64,000 nucleotides of DNA from Marinobacterium_D sp050908845 (lineage in GTDB: Bacteria > Pseudomonadota > Gammaproteobacteria > Pseudomonadales > Balneatricaceae), in assembly GCF_050908845.1 (NCBI RefSeq), contig NZ_CP194171.1:1-64000 (forward strand), written 5' to 3'. The first letter of the stretch is position 1; each line of letters opens with the position of its first letter. A program made the position numbers and the translations under genes. This document shows positions 9,253 to 18,262 of the stretch, in pieces. The notes under the pieces were generated by a model. It was not told where the DNA came from, ran no database searches, and worked only from the letters and a program-made list of their open reading frames with translations.

Positions 9253-10113
9253 ATGCTCAGAACCGCCACCACGCTCTTTCTGCTGCTACTCATGTTACCG
9301 GCCAGTGCCGCGGATAATCCGCTGGTGGGCAAACTCTGGTCGCCGGGCCAGCAACGCTTTATCGACTGGTCCGACTTTCATGCCGCGTTGCCAGCCCCTG
9401 GCTGGCTGCTGATCGGCGAGCAGCACGACAACCCGGACCATCATCGTATTCAGCAGGAGCTGATCACAACACTCGGCGAGCAGCAGCGCCTTGGCTATGT
9501 GGCCCTGGAGATGGCGTCCACGGACCGGCAGGCGACATTCGACCGGGTCTTCAGCTCAGGCGACGCCCCGACCATCGAGGCACTCGACTGGCAGGATGGC
9601 TGGCCCTGGTCTCTTTACCAGGCGCCGGTGGAAGCCGCATTCAAATGGAGCCAGGGGGTTCTGGCCGCCGATATCAACCGGGAATCGATGAGCCGGGTCT
9701 ATCGTGACAAAGCCCCGGATGGCGAGCTGGAGCCGGCCCACGCCGATTTTATGCGCGATCTTCTATACGAAAGCCACTGCGGCCAGCTGCCACGCTCCCA
9801 GCTCGACCCCATGCGCCAGGTACAGCTGGCACGGGACCAGAGCATCGCCCGCGTACTGAGGCACAACACCCTTGCCGGTCGCACCGGCATACTGCTGACC
9901 GGCAGCATCCATGCGCGCAAGGATCTGGGCGTACCGCGCTGGCTGGATAGCACGCCCTCCTTCACGCTGATGTTGCAGGCGGTTGAGGAGAGCGAGCGGG
10001 CACAAAGCTACCAGCCCGAGACCTTTGGCAATTTTGCAACAGTGGACCTGATACTCTTCACCCCTGCCAGGGAAAACCCCGACTACTGCGCCGGGCTCAA
10101 AAAAGAGCAGTGA
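9253..10113 (+). CDS. ChaN-family (haem-binding/uptake-like) exported protein
   Basis: Residues 1-20 form a signal peptide ending in PASAAD, so the product should be exported. The mature protein carries the ChaN-family signature LLIGEQHDNPDHHRIQQELI (near residues 51-70), with histidines and acidic residues in the positions typical of the ChaN/TIKI fold. ChaN of Campylobacter (ChaN-like) binds haem; many relatives are lipoproteins, but no lipobox cysteine is seen here. Length is 286 residues. It follows the 110-residue gene closely, and pta starts 119 bases downstream. Function in haem or iron handling is inference from the family. Confidence 0.8.
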   Translation: MLRTATTLFLLLLMLPASAADNPLVGKLWSPGQQRFIDWSDFHAALPAPGWLLIGEQHDNPDHHRIQQELITTLGEQQRLGYVALEMASTDRQATFDRVFSSGDAPTIEALDWQDGWPWSLYQAPVEAAFKWSQGVLAADINRESMSRVYRDKAPDGELEPAHADFMRDLLYESHCGQLPRSQLDPMRQVQLARDQSIARVLRHNTLAGRTGILLTGSIHARKDLGVPRWLDSTPSFTLMLQAVEESERAQSYQPETFGNFATVDLILFTPARENPDYCAGLKKEQ

Positions 10114-10232
10114 TCTGCGCCAACAGCTGATCCAGCGCAGTCGCCCGGGGTTCCCATCACCGGACAGGGCGGCGTATATTTTGTGCATCGCACAATCTAT
10201 CGTCGTCACTTCCAAACAGGGGACGTCAGGCT

Positions 10233-12386
10233 ATGCCACACAGCATTATGATCGCGCCGGCTGGACTCGGCAGCGGTCTCACCACCACCGCGCTCGGGCT
10301 GGTCCACGCGCTTGAACAGCAGGGGATCCGCGTCGGTTTCTTCAAGCCAATTGCCCAGACCCGCAACGGCGACAGCACCGATCACAGCGTGGCGATCCTG
10401 CGCTCCACCAGCGCCTTCGCCATCGCCGACCCGATTCCCATGCGTGAGGCGGAGCATCTGATCAGCACCGGCCAGCAGGACCAGCTGCTGGAGCAGATCA
10501 TCGAGCGGTTTCAGACCTGCTACGGCGAGATACCGGACGTGGTGGTCATCGAAGGGCTGGTCTCCACCCAGACCCAGCCCTACGCCAACACCGTCAACCG
10601 TGAGGTCGCCAAGGCACTGGATGCGGACGTGGTGCTGGTCGCCTCGCCAGGTCTGGATTCGGTAGAAGCCACCCAGGACCATATCGATATCGTTGCCCGC
10701 CTCTATGGCGGCATCGGCAACCCGAAAGTACTCGGCTGCATTCTCAACAAGCTGGACGCGCCGCTGGACCGGGAAGGCAATCCCAGGCCCGACCTGGCCA
10801 TGGACGAAACCCAGACGCGCAGTTTTACCCTGGCCGAGCTGCAGACCGGGGCCAGCCTGTTCAACCCGGGTTTTCGCGTACTTGGCGGCATCCCCTGGGA
10901 CGCGGCCATGGTGGCACCTCGCCTCTGCGATATCACCGAATACCTCGGTGCCAGCATCTTGAACACCGGCGAGATCACCACCCGCCGGGTCAGCAATATC
11001 ACTCTCTGCGCCCAGACCCTGAGCAACGCCGCCAGCCACCTGCGCCCGGGCTCTCTGATCCTCACGCCGGGCGATCGCGAGGATATTATCCTCGCCGCCT
11101 GCCTGGCTGCGGGTAACGGTGTCGAGCTGGCCGGGCTGGTCCTGACCGGCGGTTTTCGCCCCTCAGAGCAGATAATGAAGCTATGTGCCAAAGGACTGGA
11201 ATCCGGTCTGCCACTGGTGTGTGTGGATAGCGACAGCTGGCAGACGGTGCTCAACATCCCCCGCTTCTCGCTGGAGATCCCCGTCGATGATCGCGAGCGG
11301 ATCAAACGGGTCAAGGAGTTCACCGCCGCTCACCTGGACCGCGACTGGCTTGCCTCGCTGCGCACCTGCAGCAGCGAGGTGCATCTCTCCCCCGCCGCTT
11401 TCCGCTACCAGCTGACGCTGAGAGCCCGCGCAGCCAACCGCTGCATCGTCCTGCCGGAAGGTAACGAGCCCAGAACGATCCGAGCCGCGGCGATCTGCGC
11501 TCAACGCGGCATCGCACGCTCAATTCTGCTCGGCGATCCACAGGAGATCGCGGAACTGGCCCAGAATCAGGGCATACATCTGCCCGAGGGGGTGCAGATA
11601 ATCGATCCCGAGCAGACCCGCGAGCACTATGTACCTCGGCTGATGCAACTCAGAGCCAGCAAGGGGATGACGGAGCTTCAGTCCCGGGACGAGCTGCAGG
11701 ACAACGTGATGCTCGGCACACTGATGCTGGAAGCGGACGAAGTAGATGGCCTGGTAAGCGGTGCCGTTCACACCACGGCCAACACCATCCGCCCACCGCT
11801 GCAGCTGATCCGCACCGCCGCCAACACCAGCCTGGTCTCGTCGGTCTTCTTTATGCTGCTGCCGGATCAGGTACTGGTTTACGGTGACTGTGCCATCAAC
11901 CCCGACCCCAACGCCGAGCAGCTGGCCGATATCGCCATCCAGAGCGCCGACTCTGCCGCCGCCTTCGGCATACCGCCTCGGGTGGCGATGATCAGTTACA
12001 GCACCGGCCAGTCCGGCCAGGGCGCCGATGTGGACAAGGTGCGCAAGGCCACCGCCCTAGCACAGCAGAAGCGTCCCGACCTGTTGATTGACGGCCCCCT
12101 GCAATATGACGCGGCCATCATGGAAAGCGTTGCCCGTAGCAAAGCCCCGGACAGCCCCGTAGCAGGTCGTGCCACCGTATTCATCTTCCCCGACCTGAAT
12201 ACCGGCAACACCACCTACAAGGCGGTGCAGCGCAGTGCCGACGTAATCAGTATCGGCCCGATGCTGCAGGGCATGCGCAAACCGGTTAATGACCTGTCCC
12301 GGGGCGCACTGGTGGAGGATATCGTTTTCACCATCGCGCTCACGGCGATACAGGCTGCGGCTGGCGGGCAACAGGGATCTGCTTGA
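10233..12386 (+). CDS. pta: Phosphate acetyltransferase (long, BioD/DRTGG-containing form)
   Basis: Interconverts acetyl-CoA and acetyl phosphate. At 717 residues it is the long form. Residues 1-210 are a P-loop-like BioD domain whose Walker A is degenerate (GLGSGLTTT instead of a GKT), as in E. coli Pta. A DRTGG regulatory domain occupies about 215-330, and the catalytic PTA/PTB domain about 385-710 begins with CIVLPEGNEPRTI. The usual partner ackA is not adjacent: ahpC follows after 232 bases, and the ChaN-like gene is upstream. This suggests pta is expressed alone or that ackA lies elsewhere. Confidence 0.96.
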   Translation: MPHSIMIAPAGLGSGLTTTALGLVHALEQQGIRVGFFKPIAQTRNGDSTDHSVAILRSTSAFAIADPIPMREAEHLISTGQQDQLLEQIIERFQTCYGEIPDVVVIEGLVSTQTQPYANTVNREVAKALDADVVLVASPGLDSVEATQDHIDIVARLYGGIGNPKVLGCILNKLDAPLDREGNPRPDLAMDETQTRSFTLAELQTGASLFNPGFRVLGGIPWDAAMVAPRLCDITEYLGASILNTGEITTRRVSNITLCAQTLSNAASHLRPGSLILTPGDREDIILAACLAAGNGVELAGLVLTGGFRPSEQIMKLCAKGLESGLPLVCVDSDSWQTVLNIPRFSLEIPVDDRERIKRVKEFTAAHLDRDWLASLRTCSSEVHLSPAAFRYQLTLRARAANRCIVLPEGNEPRTIRAAAICAQRGIARSILLGDPQEIAELAQNQGIHLPEGVQIIDPEQTREHYVPRLMQLRASKGMTELQSRDELQDNVMLGTLMLEADEVDGLVSGAVHTTANTIRPPLQLIRTAANTSLVSSVFFMLLPDQVLVYGDCAINPDPNAEQLADIAIQSADSAAAFGIPPRVAMISYSTGQSGQGADVDKVRKATALAQQKRPDLLIDGPLQYDAAIMESVARSKAPDSPVAGRATVFIFPDLNTGNTTYKAVQRSADVISIGPMLQGMRKPVNDLSRGALVEDIVFTIALTAIQAAAGGQQGSA

Positions 12387-12514
12387 CGAACCTCAACGAA
12401 TCTCAGGGTTGAAGGAGTTATAGATTGCAGGAACTGGGGTTGAATCTTTCGAAGTCTAATCCCACCGAGATAATCCCCAGCGACCAAGTCCAGCAACCAG
12501 GGTCGCCGATTAAG

Positions 12515-12573
12515 GATAGCTATCAACAACCTTGGAATAATCAATTTCTCATATCCAACTGAGAAACCTATTC
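12515..12573 (+). promoter_or_regulatory. Possible ahpC promoter with upstream palindrome
   Basis: The 232-base gap before ahpC holds the 10-base palindrome GATAGCTATC (12515-12524). Downstream are a weak -35 TTCTCA (12545-12550) and -10 TATTCT (12568-12573) with 17 bases between. The GATAG/CTATC words are those of OxyR half-sites, but the seven-base spacer of the OxyR consensus is missing, so OxyR control is only a guess. Confidence 0.25.
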
Positions 12574-12618
12574 TAGATCCTGTCGAAACGCTACTGACAA
12601 ACCTAAAGGAGATTAGAC

Positions 12619-13185
12619 ATGGCTCAGCCAATCAACACCCCGATCAAGCCGTTCACCGCTACTGCATTCAAAAACGGCGAATTCATCGAAGTTTCTGACG
12701 CTGACCTGAAAGGCCAGTGGTCCGTATTCTTCTTCTACCCGGCTGACTTCACCTTCGTTTGCCCGACCGAACTGGGCGACGTTGCTGACCACTACGAAGA
12801 GCTGCAGAAGCTGGGCGTCGAAGTTTACTCTGTTTCCACCGACACTCACTTCGTCCACAAAGCATGGCACGACGCTTCCGAAACCATCGGCAAGATCAAG
12901 TACACCATGATCGGCGATCCGAACTGGACTGTTACCACCAACTTCGACGTACTGCGTGAAGGCCAGGGTCTGGCAGACCGCGCTACCTTCATCGTCGATC
13001 CGGAAGGCATCATCCAGGCGGCTGAAGTAACCGCTGAAGGCATCGGCCGTGAAGCTGAAAGCCTGATCCGCAAGATCAAAGCGGCTCAGTACGTTGCTTC
13101 CCACCCGGGTGAAGTTTGCCCGGCGAAGTGGAAAGAAGGCGAAGCTACTCTGGCACCGTCTCTGGACCTGGTCGGCAAGATCTAA
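12619..13185 (+). CDS. ahpC: Alkyl hydroperoxide reductase subunit C (peroxiredoxin)
   Basis: Typical two-cysteine peroxiredoxin that reduces hydrogen peroxide and organic peroxides. It has 188 residues. The peroxidatic Cys48 is in FTFVCPTE and the resolving Cys167 in HPGEVCPAKW. A strong AAGGAG site (12605-12610) precedes the ATG. Codon use is biased to favoured codons more than in neighbours, in keeping with high expression. ahpF, its reductase, follows after 101 bases. Confidence 0.98.
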   Translation: MAQPINTPIKPFTATAFKNGEFIEVSDADLKGQWSVFFFYPADFTFVCPTELGDVADHYEELQKLGVEVYSVSTDTHFVHKAWHDASETIGKIKYTMIGDPNWTVTTNFDVLREGQGLADRATFIVDPEGIIQAAEVTAEGIGREAESLIRKIKAAQYVASHPGEVCPAKWKEGEATLAPSLDLVGKI

Positions 13186-13286
13186 GACCGGTTCCACACA
13201 AGGCTGCCCCGAGGTATTTGCGTTTCAAGTACCCGGGCGCAGCCCGCCCTTCAAGATTTTTTAAATCACCAATGCAGGACAGGCTC

Positions 13287-14858
13287 ATGTTGGATGCAAA
13301 CCTGAAACAGCAACTGACTTCCTATCTGCAGGCGCTGGTTACTCCGATTGAGATAACCCTGTCTGCAGACGACTCAGCCAAGGGCAAAGAGCTGCGCGAA
13401 CTGGCGCAGGAGATCGCCCCTCTGTCTGACAAAATTTCCCTGAACGAAGAGGGCAACGCCGCTCGCAAACCGAGCATGGCGGTATCCCCCGAGGGTGTGA
13501 CTCCTCGCGTTCATTTCGCCGGTATCCCGATGGGACACGAGTTTACCTCGTTGGTACTGGCCCTGCTGCAGAACGGCGGCTATCCGCCGAAAGTGGCTGA
13601 AGATCAGATCGAACAGATCAAGGCACTGGACAAGGAGCTGCACTTCGAGACCTACATCTCGCTCTCCTGCCAGAACTGCCCGGACGTGGTTCAGGCGCTG
13701 AACCTGATGGCCACGCTGAACCCGAAGATCACTCACACCATGATCGACGGCGGCGTGTTCCCGGATGAGGTGAGCGAGCGCAACATCATGGCCGTTCCCA
13801 GTGTGTTCCTGAACGGCGAAGCCTTCGGCCAGGGCCGCATGACCCTGCCGGAGATCCTGAACAAGGTCGACGACGGCGCCGCCGAGCGCAAGGCTGCCGA
13901 GCTGTCCGAGAAAGAACCCTACGACCTGCTGGTCGTCGGTGGTGGCCCGGCCGGTGCCGCGGCGGCAATCTACGCTGCGCGTAAAGGTATCCGTACCGGT
14001 ATCGTCGCCGAGCGTTTCGGTGGCCAGGTGATGGACACGGTGGGGATCGAGAACTTCATCTCCACCAAGTACACCGAAGGCCCCAAGCTGGTTGCCAGCC
14101 TGGAAGAGCATGTCCGCGATTACGACGTGGATATCATCACCGAGCAGAAAGCTTCTAAGTTACGTCGCGAAGGTCAGGTTGAGGTCGACCTGGAAAGTGG
14201 CGCCACCCTGAAGAGCCGCGCCGTAGTATTGGCTACCGGTGCCCGCTGGAGACAGATGAACGTCCCCGGTGAGAAAGAGTACAGCGGCAAGGGCGTGGCC
14301 TACTGCCCGCACTGTGACGGTCCTCTGTTCAAGGGTAAGAGCGTGGCAGTAATCGGTGGTGGCAACTCCGGTATCGAAGCGGCTATCGACCTGGCCGGTA
14401 TCGTCAAGGATGTCACCGTACTCGAATTCGGCGACACCCTGCGCGCAGATGAAGTACTGGTGCGCAAGGCGGAATCGATGCCGAACATCAGGATCATCAA
14501 GGAAGCCGCTACCACCCAGGTGAACGGCGATGGCGAACGTGTCACCGGTCTGACCTACACCGACCGTGCCAGCGGCGAATCCCACGACGTGGATGTGGCC
14601 GGTATCTTCGTCCAGATCGGACTGGTACCGAACAGCGAATGGCTCAAGGGCGATCTGGAGCTGTCCAAATTTGGCGAGATCGAGATCGGTGCCAAGGGTG
14701 AAACATCCATGCCGGGCGTCTTCGCCGCAGGTGATGTGACTACCGTGCCGTTCAAACAGATCATTATCGCCATGGGAGCCGGCGCCACCGCATCACTGGG
14801 TGCCTTCGACTACCTGATTCGCGAGTCGGTACCGGAGAAGGACGAGGCAGCTGCCTGA
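13287..14858 (+). CDS. ahpF: Alkyl hydroperoxide reductase subunit F
   Basis: FAD-dependent NADH dehydrogenase that re-reduces AhpC. From the ATG at 13287 (MLDANLKQQ, preceded by AGGACAGG) it is 523 residues, close to E. coli AhpF (521). The N-terminal double-thioredoxin domain carries Cys128-x-x-Cys131 (SCQNCP). The FAD-binding GGGPAG motif is near residue 219, and the second redox pair Cys340-x-x-Cys343 (YCPHCDG) lies in the NADH domain. The frame is open further upstream into ahpC, but those codons have no ribosome site and are not part of the family. Confidence 0.97.
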   Translation: MLDANLKQQLTSYLQALVTPIEITLSADDSAKGKELRELAQEIAPLSDKISLNEEGNAARKPSMAVSPEGVTPRVHFAGIPMGHEFTSLVLALLQNGGYPPKVAEDQIEQIKALDKELHFETYISLSCQNCPDVVQALNLMATLNPKITHTMIDGGVFPDEVSERNIMAVPSVFLNGEAFGQGRMTLPEILNKVDDGAAERKAAELSEKEPYDLLVVGGGPAGAAAAIYAARKGIRTGIVAERFGGQVMDTVGIENFISTKYTEGPKLVASLEEHVRDYDVDIITEQKASKLRREGQVEVDLESGATLKSRAVVLATGARWRQMNVPGEKEYSGKGVAYCPHCDGPLFKGKSVAVIGGGNSGIEAAIDLAGIVKDVTVLEFGDTLRADEVLVRKAESMPNIRIIKEAATTQVNGDGERVTGLTYTDRASGESHDVDVAGIFVQIGLVPNSEWLKGDLELSKFGEIEIGAKGETSMPGVFAAGDVTTVPFKQIIIAMGAGATASLGAFDYLIRESVPEKDEAAA

Positions 14859-14892
14859 GCCCAGCTGACTTGGAGATCCCGGCACCACACCC

Positions 14893-14922
14893 GCCCCGGC
14901 TTTAGGCCGGGGCTTCTTTTTA
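14893..14922 (+). terminator. Intrinsic terminator after ahpF
   Basis: Eight-base perfect stem GCCCCGGC / GCCGGGGC (14893-14900 and 14906-14913) with loop TTTAG, followed by TTCTTTTTA. It ends the ahpCF unit. Confidence 0.9.
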
Positions 14923-15056
14923 TCCACAGCTCAGCGCTTTCCAACGCCCCAGCCTCACCCCTTAGCTCACCCCTTTACCTCAGGCGCTCGCATCAACTCC
15001 AGGCCTGAATGTTTGACCTGCAACAGGCCAGGCCGTCTTCCACTTTGTAATGCGAC

Positions 15057-15076
15057 TGATAATATGTATCATTTGT
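15057..15076. promoter_or_regulatory. Fur-box-like palindrome upstream of the cytochrome c peroxidase
   Basis: TGATAATATGTATCA (15057-15071) is an inverted repeat with TGATA/TATCA arms. Aligned from 15058, 12 of 19 positions agree with the classical Fur box (GATAATGATAATCATTATC). It lies about 90 bases before the start codon at 15160, a plausible operator position. The rest of the 301-base gap (14859-15159) holds the ahpF terminator and nothing else I can name. Confidence 0.35.
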
Positions 15077-15159
15077 AATTACCTTGACGTTTTGTCAGGT
15101 TATTCATCCCGATCAGGCGCGTGCCGGGCAGGCGTATTGGCAGGTATAGAGGGCGACTC

Positions 15160-16293
15160 ATGAAGTTATATCGCAACAGAGCTCCACTGGTGGCGACTGT
15201 GCTACTGGGTACACTGCTCGCCGGCTGCCAGTCAGGTAGCGGCACCGCGCAAACCCAGGGCGCAGAAACGCTGGCCGAGCTGGGTCAGCGGCTCTATTTC
15301 GACGTCAACCTGTCAAAAAACCGCACCCAGTCCTGCGCCAGCTGCCATGATCCTGCCAGCGGATTCGTGGATCCCAAGGGCACCCCTGACTCGCTTGGCG
15401 ACGATGGCAGCTCCCACGGCGGCCGCAATGCGCCCACCGCCAGCTACGCCGCCTTTTCCCCTGAATTCCATCAGAGCGAAGATGGCAGCTACAAGGGCGG
15501 ACAGTTTCATGATGGCCGCGCCGCAACCTTAGCCGATCAGGCCATGGGACCACCGCTGAACCCGGCGGAGATGGGGATGACCAGCAAGGCAGCGATTATC
15601 GAGCGGCTGCGCGAGGACGCCTACTATCAGCAGAGTTTCGCCAGGCTGTTTGACGCCGCAATTTTGAGCGATACGGAGCGTGCCTACCAGGCCCTTGGCG
15701 ACAGCATCGAGGCGTTTGAGCAGACCGAATTTTTCTCGCCCTTCGATTCGAAATACGACCGCTACCTGCGTGGCGAATACGAGATGACCGCCGAGGAGGA
15801 GCTTGGCCGCACCCTGTTCTTCTCCCAGCAGTTCACCAACTGCAACCAGTGTCATCAGCTCAGCCAGACGCCGATGTACAAGCGGGAGACATTCACCGAT
15901 TACAGCTACCACAACATCGGCGTACCGGTGAACCCGGCGCTTGAGCGAGATACTGACCTGGGTCTTTCGGCCAACGCCAGCATCGATGACCCGACCCGTG
16001 ACGGCAAATTCAAGGTGCCGACCCTGCGCAACGTGGCGGTCACAGGCCCCTACATGCATAACGGCGTCTTTGAGGATCTACGTACCGTGGTGCTGTTTTA
16101 TGACCACTACAACAGCCGCAATCCGGCCCGGGCGATCAACCCGGAAACCGGTAATGCCTGGAACGACGCCGAGGTGAACCGCAACCTGTCGGAAGAGATC
16201 CTGAAGGACGCCCCTGCCCTGGATGATCGCCGCGTCGATGCCCTGGTCGCCTTTATGAAAACCCTGACCGACCAACGTTACGAAGCGCAGTAG
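15160..16293 (+). CDS. Dihaem cytochrome c peroxidase / MauG-family lipoprotein
   Basis: Periplasmic dihaem peroxidase of the CCP/MauG family. From the ATG at 15160 it is 377 residues. The signal peptide ends in a lipobox LLAGC (Cys23), so it is probably membrane-anchored, unlike classical soluble CcpA. The two haem-binding motifs are Cys59-A-S-Cys62-His63 and Cys228-N-Q-Cys231-His232. The family block GGRNAPT, followed by FHDGRAATL, lies between them. The in-frame region upstream of 15160 lacks a ribosome site. The gene stands alone, preceded by a Fur-like palindrome. The exact substrate (peroxide or another electron acceptor) cannot be told. Confidence 0.9.
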   Translation: MKLYRNRAPLVATVLLGTLLAGCQSGSGTAQTQGAETLAELGQRLYFDVNLSKNRTQSCASCHDPASGFVDPKGTPDSLGDDGSSHGGRNAPTASYAAFSPEFHQSEDGSYKGGQFHDGRAATLADQAMGPPLNPAEMGMTSKAAIIERLREDAYYQQSFARLFDAAILSDTERAYQALGDSIEAFEQTEFFSPFDSKYDRYLRGEYEMTAEEELGRTLFFSQQFTNCNQCHQLSQTPMYKRETFTDYSYHNIGVPVNPALERDTDLGLSANASIDDPTRDGKFKVPTLRNVAVTGPYMHNGVFEDLRTVVLFYDHYNSRNPARAINPETGNAWNDAEVNRNLSEEILKDAPALDDRRVDALVAFMKTLTDQRYEAQ

Positions 16294-16306
16294 GAAGCTC
16301 GCCCTC

Positions 16307-16430
16307 GCGCCGATTGAACCCGGTAAAGCGGTTATTCAAAACCACCGCGGATGATCGCGGCGAGGTCGCTGCTGCTACGGGAAATCATACATCGCGACCA
16401 TTGTAGGACGCCGATTGATTCAGGCACGGA
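16307..16430. repeat. Dispersed intergenic repeat, copy 3 (reverse orientation)
   Basis: TGATCGCGGCGAGGTCGCT at 16352-16370 is the reverse complement of the core seen at 45784-45803 and 6320-6342. It is flanked by GCGCCGATTGA (16308) and CGCCGATTGATTCAGGCACG (16410-16429), which correspond to the second block of the other copies. It lies in a 366-base gap (16294-16659) in which I see no gene. Confidence 0.55.
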
Positions 16431-16659
16431 AGCAGAACGATAGATACAAACGCTAGCCTTCAAACGTCACACGCCCGTCCAGCGGCAACCTGACAACGTC
16501 CTCAGTGCAAGGCAATAACAGTTTTTAAGATATAAAGCAGAGATACAGCAGATACTGAAGCCAGTGGTGTTACGCGGTGCGGCCGTCAAGGCGCGCAGAA
16601 AAGAAGAGCAAGGGCTTTATTATTCTGTCCCCAGCCCTGGGGAGGGGCTGTTCTACCGG

Positions 16660-16851
16660 TCAGTGAGCGTGACGGTGGAACAGCGCGGTAACTTCGTGAG
16701 CAACCTGGGAAACCTTGGTAGAAACCCAGCTGGTCAGACCGTGGATCAGTTCAGCGATGTATTCAGCGCGCTCGATCTGGGCCAGGACGATCGGATCTTC
16801 GCAACCGTTGCGACGGGCGATTTCAGCAGTAGTAAGATTTTGTTCAGCCAT
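16660..16851 (-). CDS. Small hypothetical protein, 63 residues
   Basis: Not recognised with confidence. The ATG at 16851 has an AGAGGTG ribosome site at good spacing. The product is short and partly helical (ARRNGCEDP...IERAEYIAELIHGL) and ends in HRHAH. The ERAEYIAEL helix recalls small RSP_7527-like proteins, but this is only a resemblance. It stands alone between the peroxidase and the nitrate genes. Codon use is coherent, so I think it is expressed. Confidence 0.6.
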   Translation of the reverse strand: MAEQNLTTAEIARRNGCEDPIVLAQIERAEYIAELIHGLTSWVSTKVSQVAHEVTALFHRHAH

Positions 16852-17022
16852 GATGACACCTCTTTGGATTCGACTTTCGTTGAATGTCTAACTTGAGGCC
16901 TATGATACGGAGCCACCTGGCTGAGTTAAAACGATCCTTTCTTCATCCTTAGTTTAGATAAATTCAACTATCAGCCAGCCTGCTGCTTTTATTAGACCCG
17001 CCGGATATTGCCTGTCGGGCTC

Positions 17023-18237
17023 TCAGGCAACCCTGTCGTTTTCAATGCCAAACAGCAGGGATTCGCGCTGTCCAGAGAGGTTATGCTGCGCCAGCAAGGC
17101 ATCGAAATAGCCGGGACCTAAGCGGGTATCACCATAAAGTACGGCACCGATAAGACGCCCTTCGTTGAGCCAGAGTTTACGATATTCTCGCTGCGCCAGA
17201 TCCAGGTACTCGATCGCCTGAGCGTCCTTGGCATCGATCTCGCCACAGGAAAACAGTGAGATACCGCTCACCTTTAGCTGGGTCGCTATGGGCTGCTCGC
17301 TATACTCGTGCTCCTGACCGCTCAATACCTGCGCCAGCACCTCAGCCTGGCGCCAGATCGGTGCAACCAGACCATAGGTCTGCCCCTGGAATTCACAGCA
17401 CTCGCCCAGGGCGTACACCCGCTCATCGCTGGTGCGCATCCGCGCATCCACAGCGATCGCCCGGTGACAGCTAAGACCTGCCTCCCTGGCCAGAGCAGTT
17501 TCCGGCGTGATGCCAGCAGCGACCACCACCAGGTCGGCGTCCAGCATCTGACCATCCTTGAGCATCACCTGGCTGACGCGCCCCCGGTCTCCCTGCAGCA
17601 TTTCGATGCCTGCGCCGGTTAATATTTTTAGGCCGCGCTCTTCCAGCGTTGCCTGTAGCAACCCGGCTGCGCTCCTGTCCAGCTGGCGGTTCAACAGCCA
17701 GGGACCACGCTGCAATACGCAGGTCTGCATGCCCAGCTTTCTCAAGCCCTCAGCGGCTTCCAGCCCCAGCAGACCGCCACCGACTACGACCGCGCGCCCG
17801 CCTCTGGCGGCCCGGGCCTGCAGCTGCTCCACATCCGCCCAGGTTCGAAAGCCCATCACACCGTCAAGCTCGATCCCCGGCATCTCCGGCATCGCAGAAC
17901 GGGAGCCGGTGGCAAACACCAGCCGGCGATACCGAACCACCTTTCCGCCCGCCGCTCTGACAAGTCTCGTGGCCGGGTCCACCTCCAGGACCGGATCGCC
18001 ACACAGCAGCTCTATCCCCTGCTCTGCGTACCAGTCGATTTCGTTAAGCTCCACGTCACTCGCACCCAGCTCACCGGCCAAAAACGGTGACAGCAGCACC
18101 CGGTTGTACGCGGGCCTGGGCTCTTCACCGATGACCAGGATCGACTCGGGCCGGTTCGGCTGTTTGCACAACTCCTGCAGCAGCCGGTTAGCCGCCATGC
18201 CGTTACCGATGATCAGCAGATCGACCTGCTTTCTCAT
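17023..18237 (-). CDS. NAD(P)H/FAD-dependent oxidoreductase of nitrate assimilation (NasC-like)
   Basis: Belongs to the pyridine nucleotide-disulfide oxidoreductase family, closest in plan to the FAD/NADH part of assimilatory nitrite reductase NirB and to NasC. It has 404 residues. The FAD-binding motif is near the N-terminus (LLIIGNGMAANRLL), the NAD-binding motif VVVGGGLLGLEAAEGLRKLG near residue 150, and the second FAD motif VYALGECCEF near 275. No [2Fe-2S] or sirohaem domain is present, so it is not a nitrite reductase by itself. It is the last gene of the nrtA-nrtB-nrtD unit, 25 bases after nrtD. This matches the nasFEDC order of Klebsiella. It probably passes electrons from NADH to NasA. 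Confidence 0.85.
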   Translation of the reverse strand: MRKQVDLLIIGNGMAANRLLQELCKQPNRPESILVIGEEPRPAYNRVLLSPFLAGELGASDVELNEIDWYAEQGIELLCGDPVLEVDPATRLVRAAGGKVVRYRRLVFATGSRSAMPEMPGIELDGVMGFRTWADVEQLQARAARGGRAVVVGGGLLGLEAAEGLRKLGMQTCVLQRGPWLLNRQLDRSAAGLLQATLEERGLKILTGAGIEMLQGDRGRVSQVMLKDGQMLDADLVVVAAGITPETALAREAGLSCHRAIAVDARMRTSDERVYALGECCEFQGQTYGLVAPIWRQAEVLAQVLSGQEHEYSEQPIATQLKVSGISLFSCGEIDAKDAQAIEYLDLAQREYRKLWLNEGRLIGAVLYGDTRLGPGYFDALLAQHNLSGQRESLLFGIENDRVA

Positions 18238-18262
18238 GACCTTATCCTTCCTTATCCGTCAC

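Noticed and set aside
16626..16648. Possible terminator after the 63-residue gene
   Set aside because: A CAGCCC/GGGCTG hairpin exists, but no T run follows on the minus strand.
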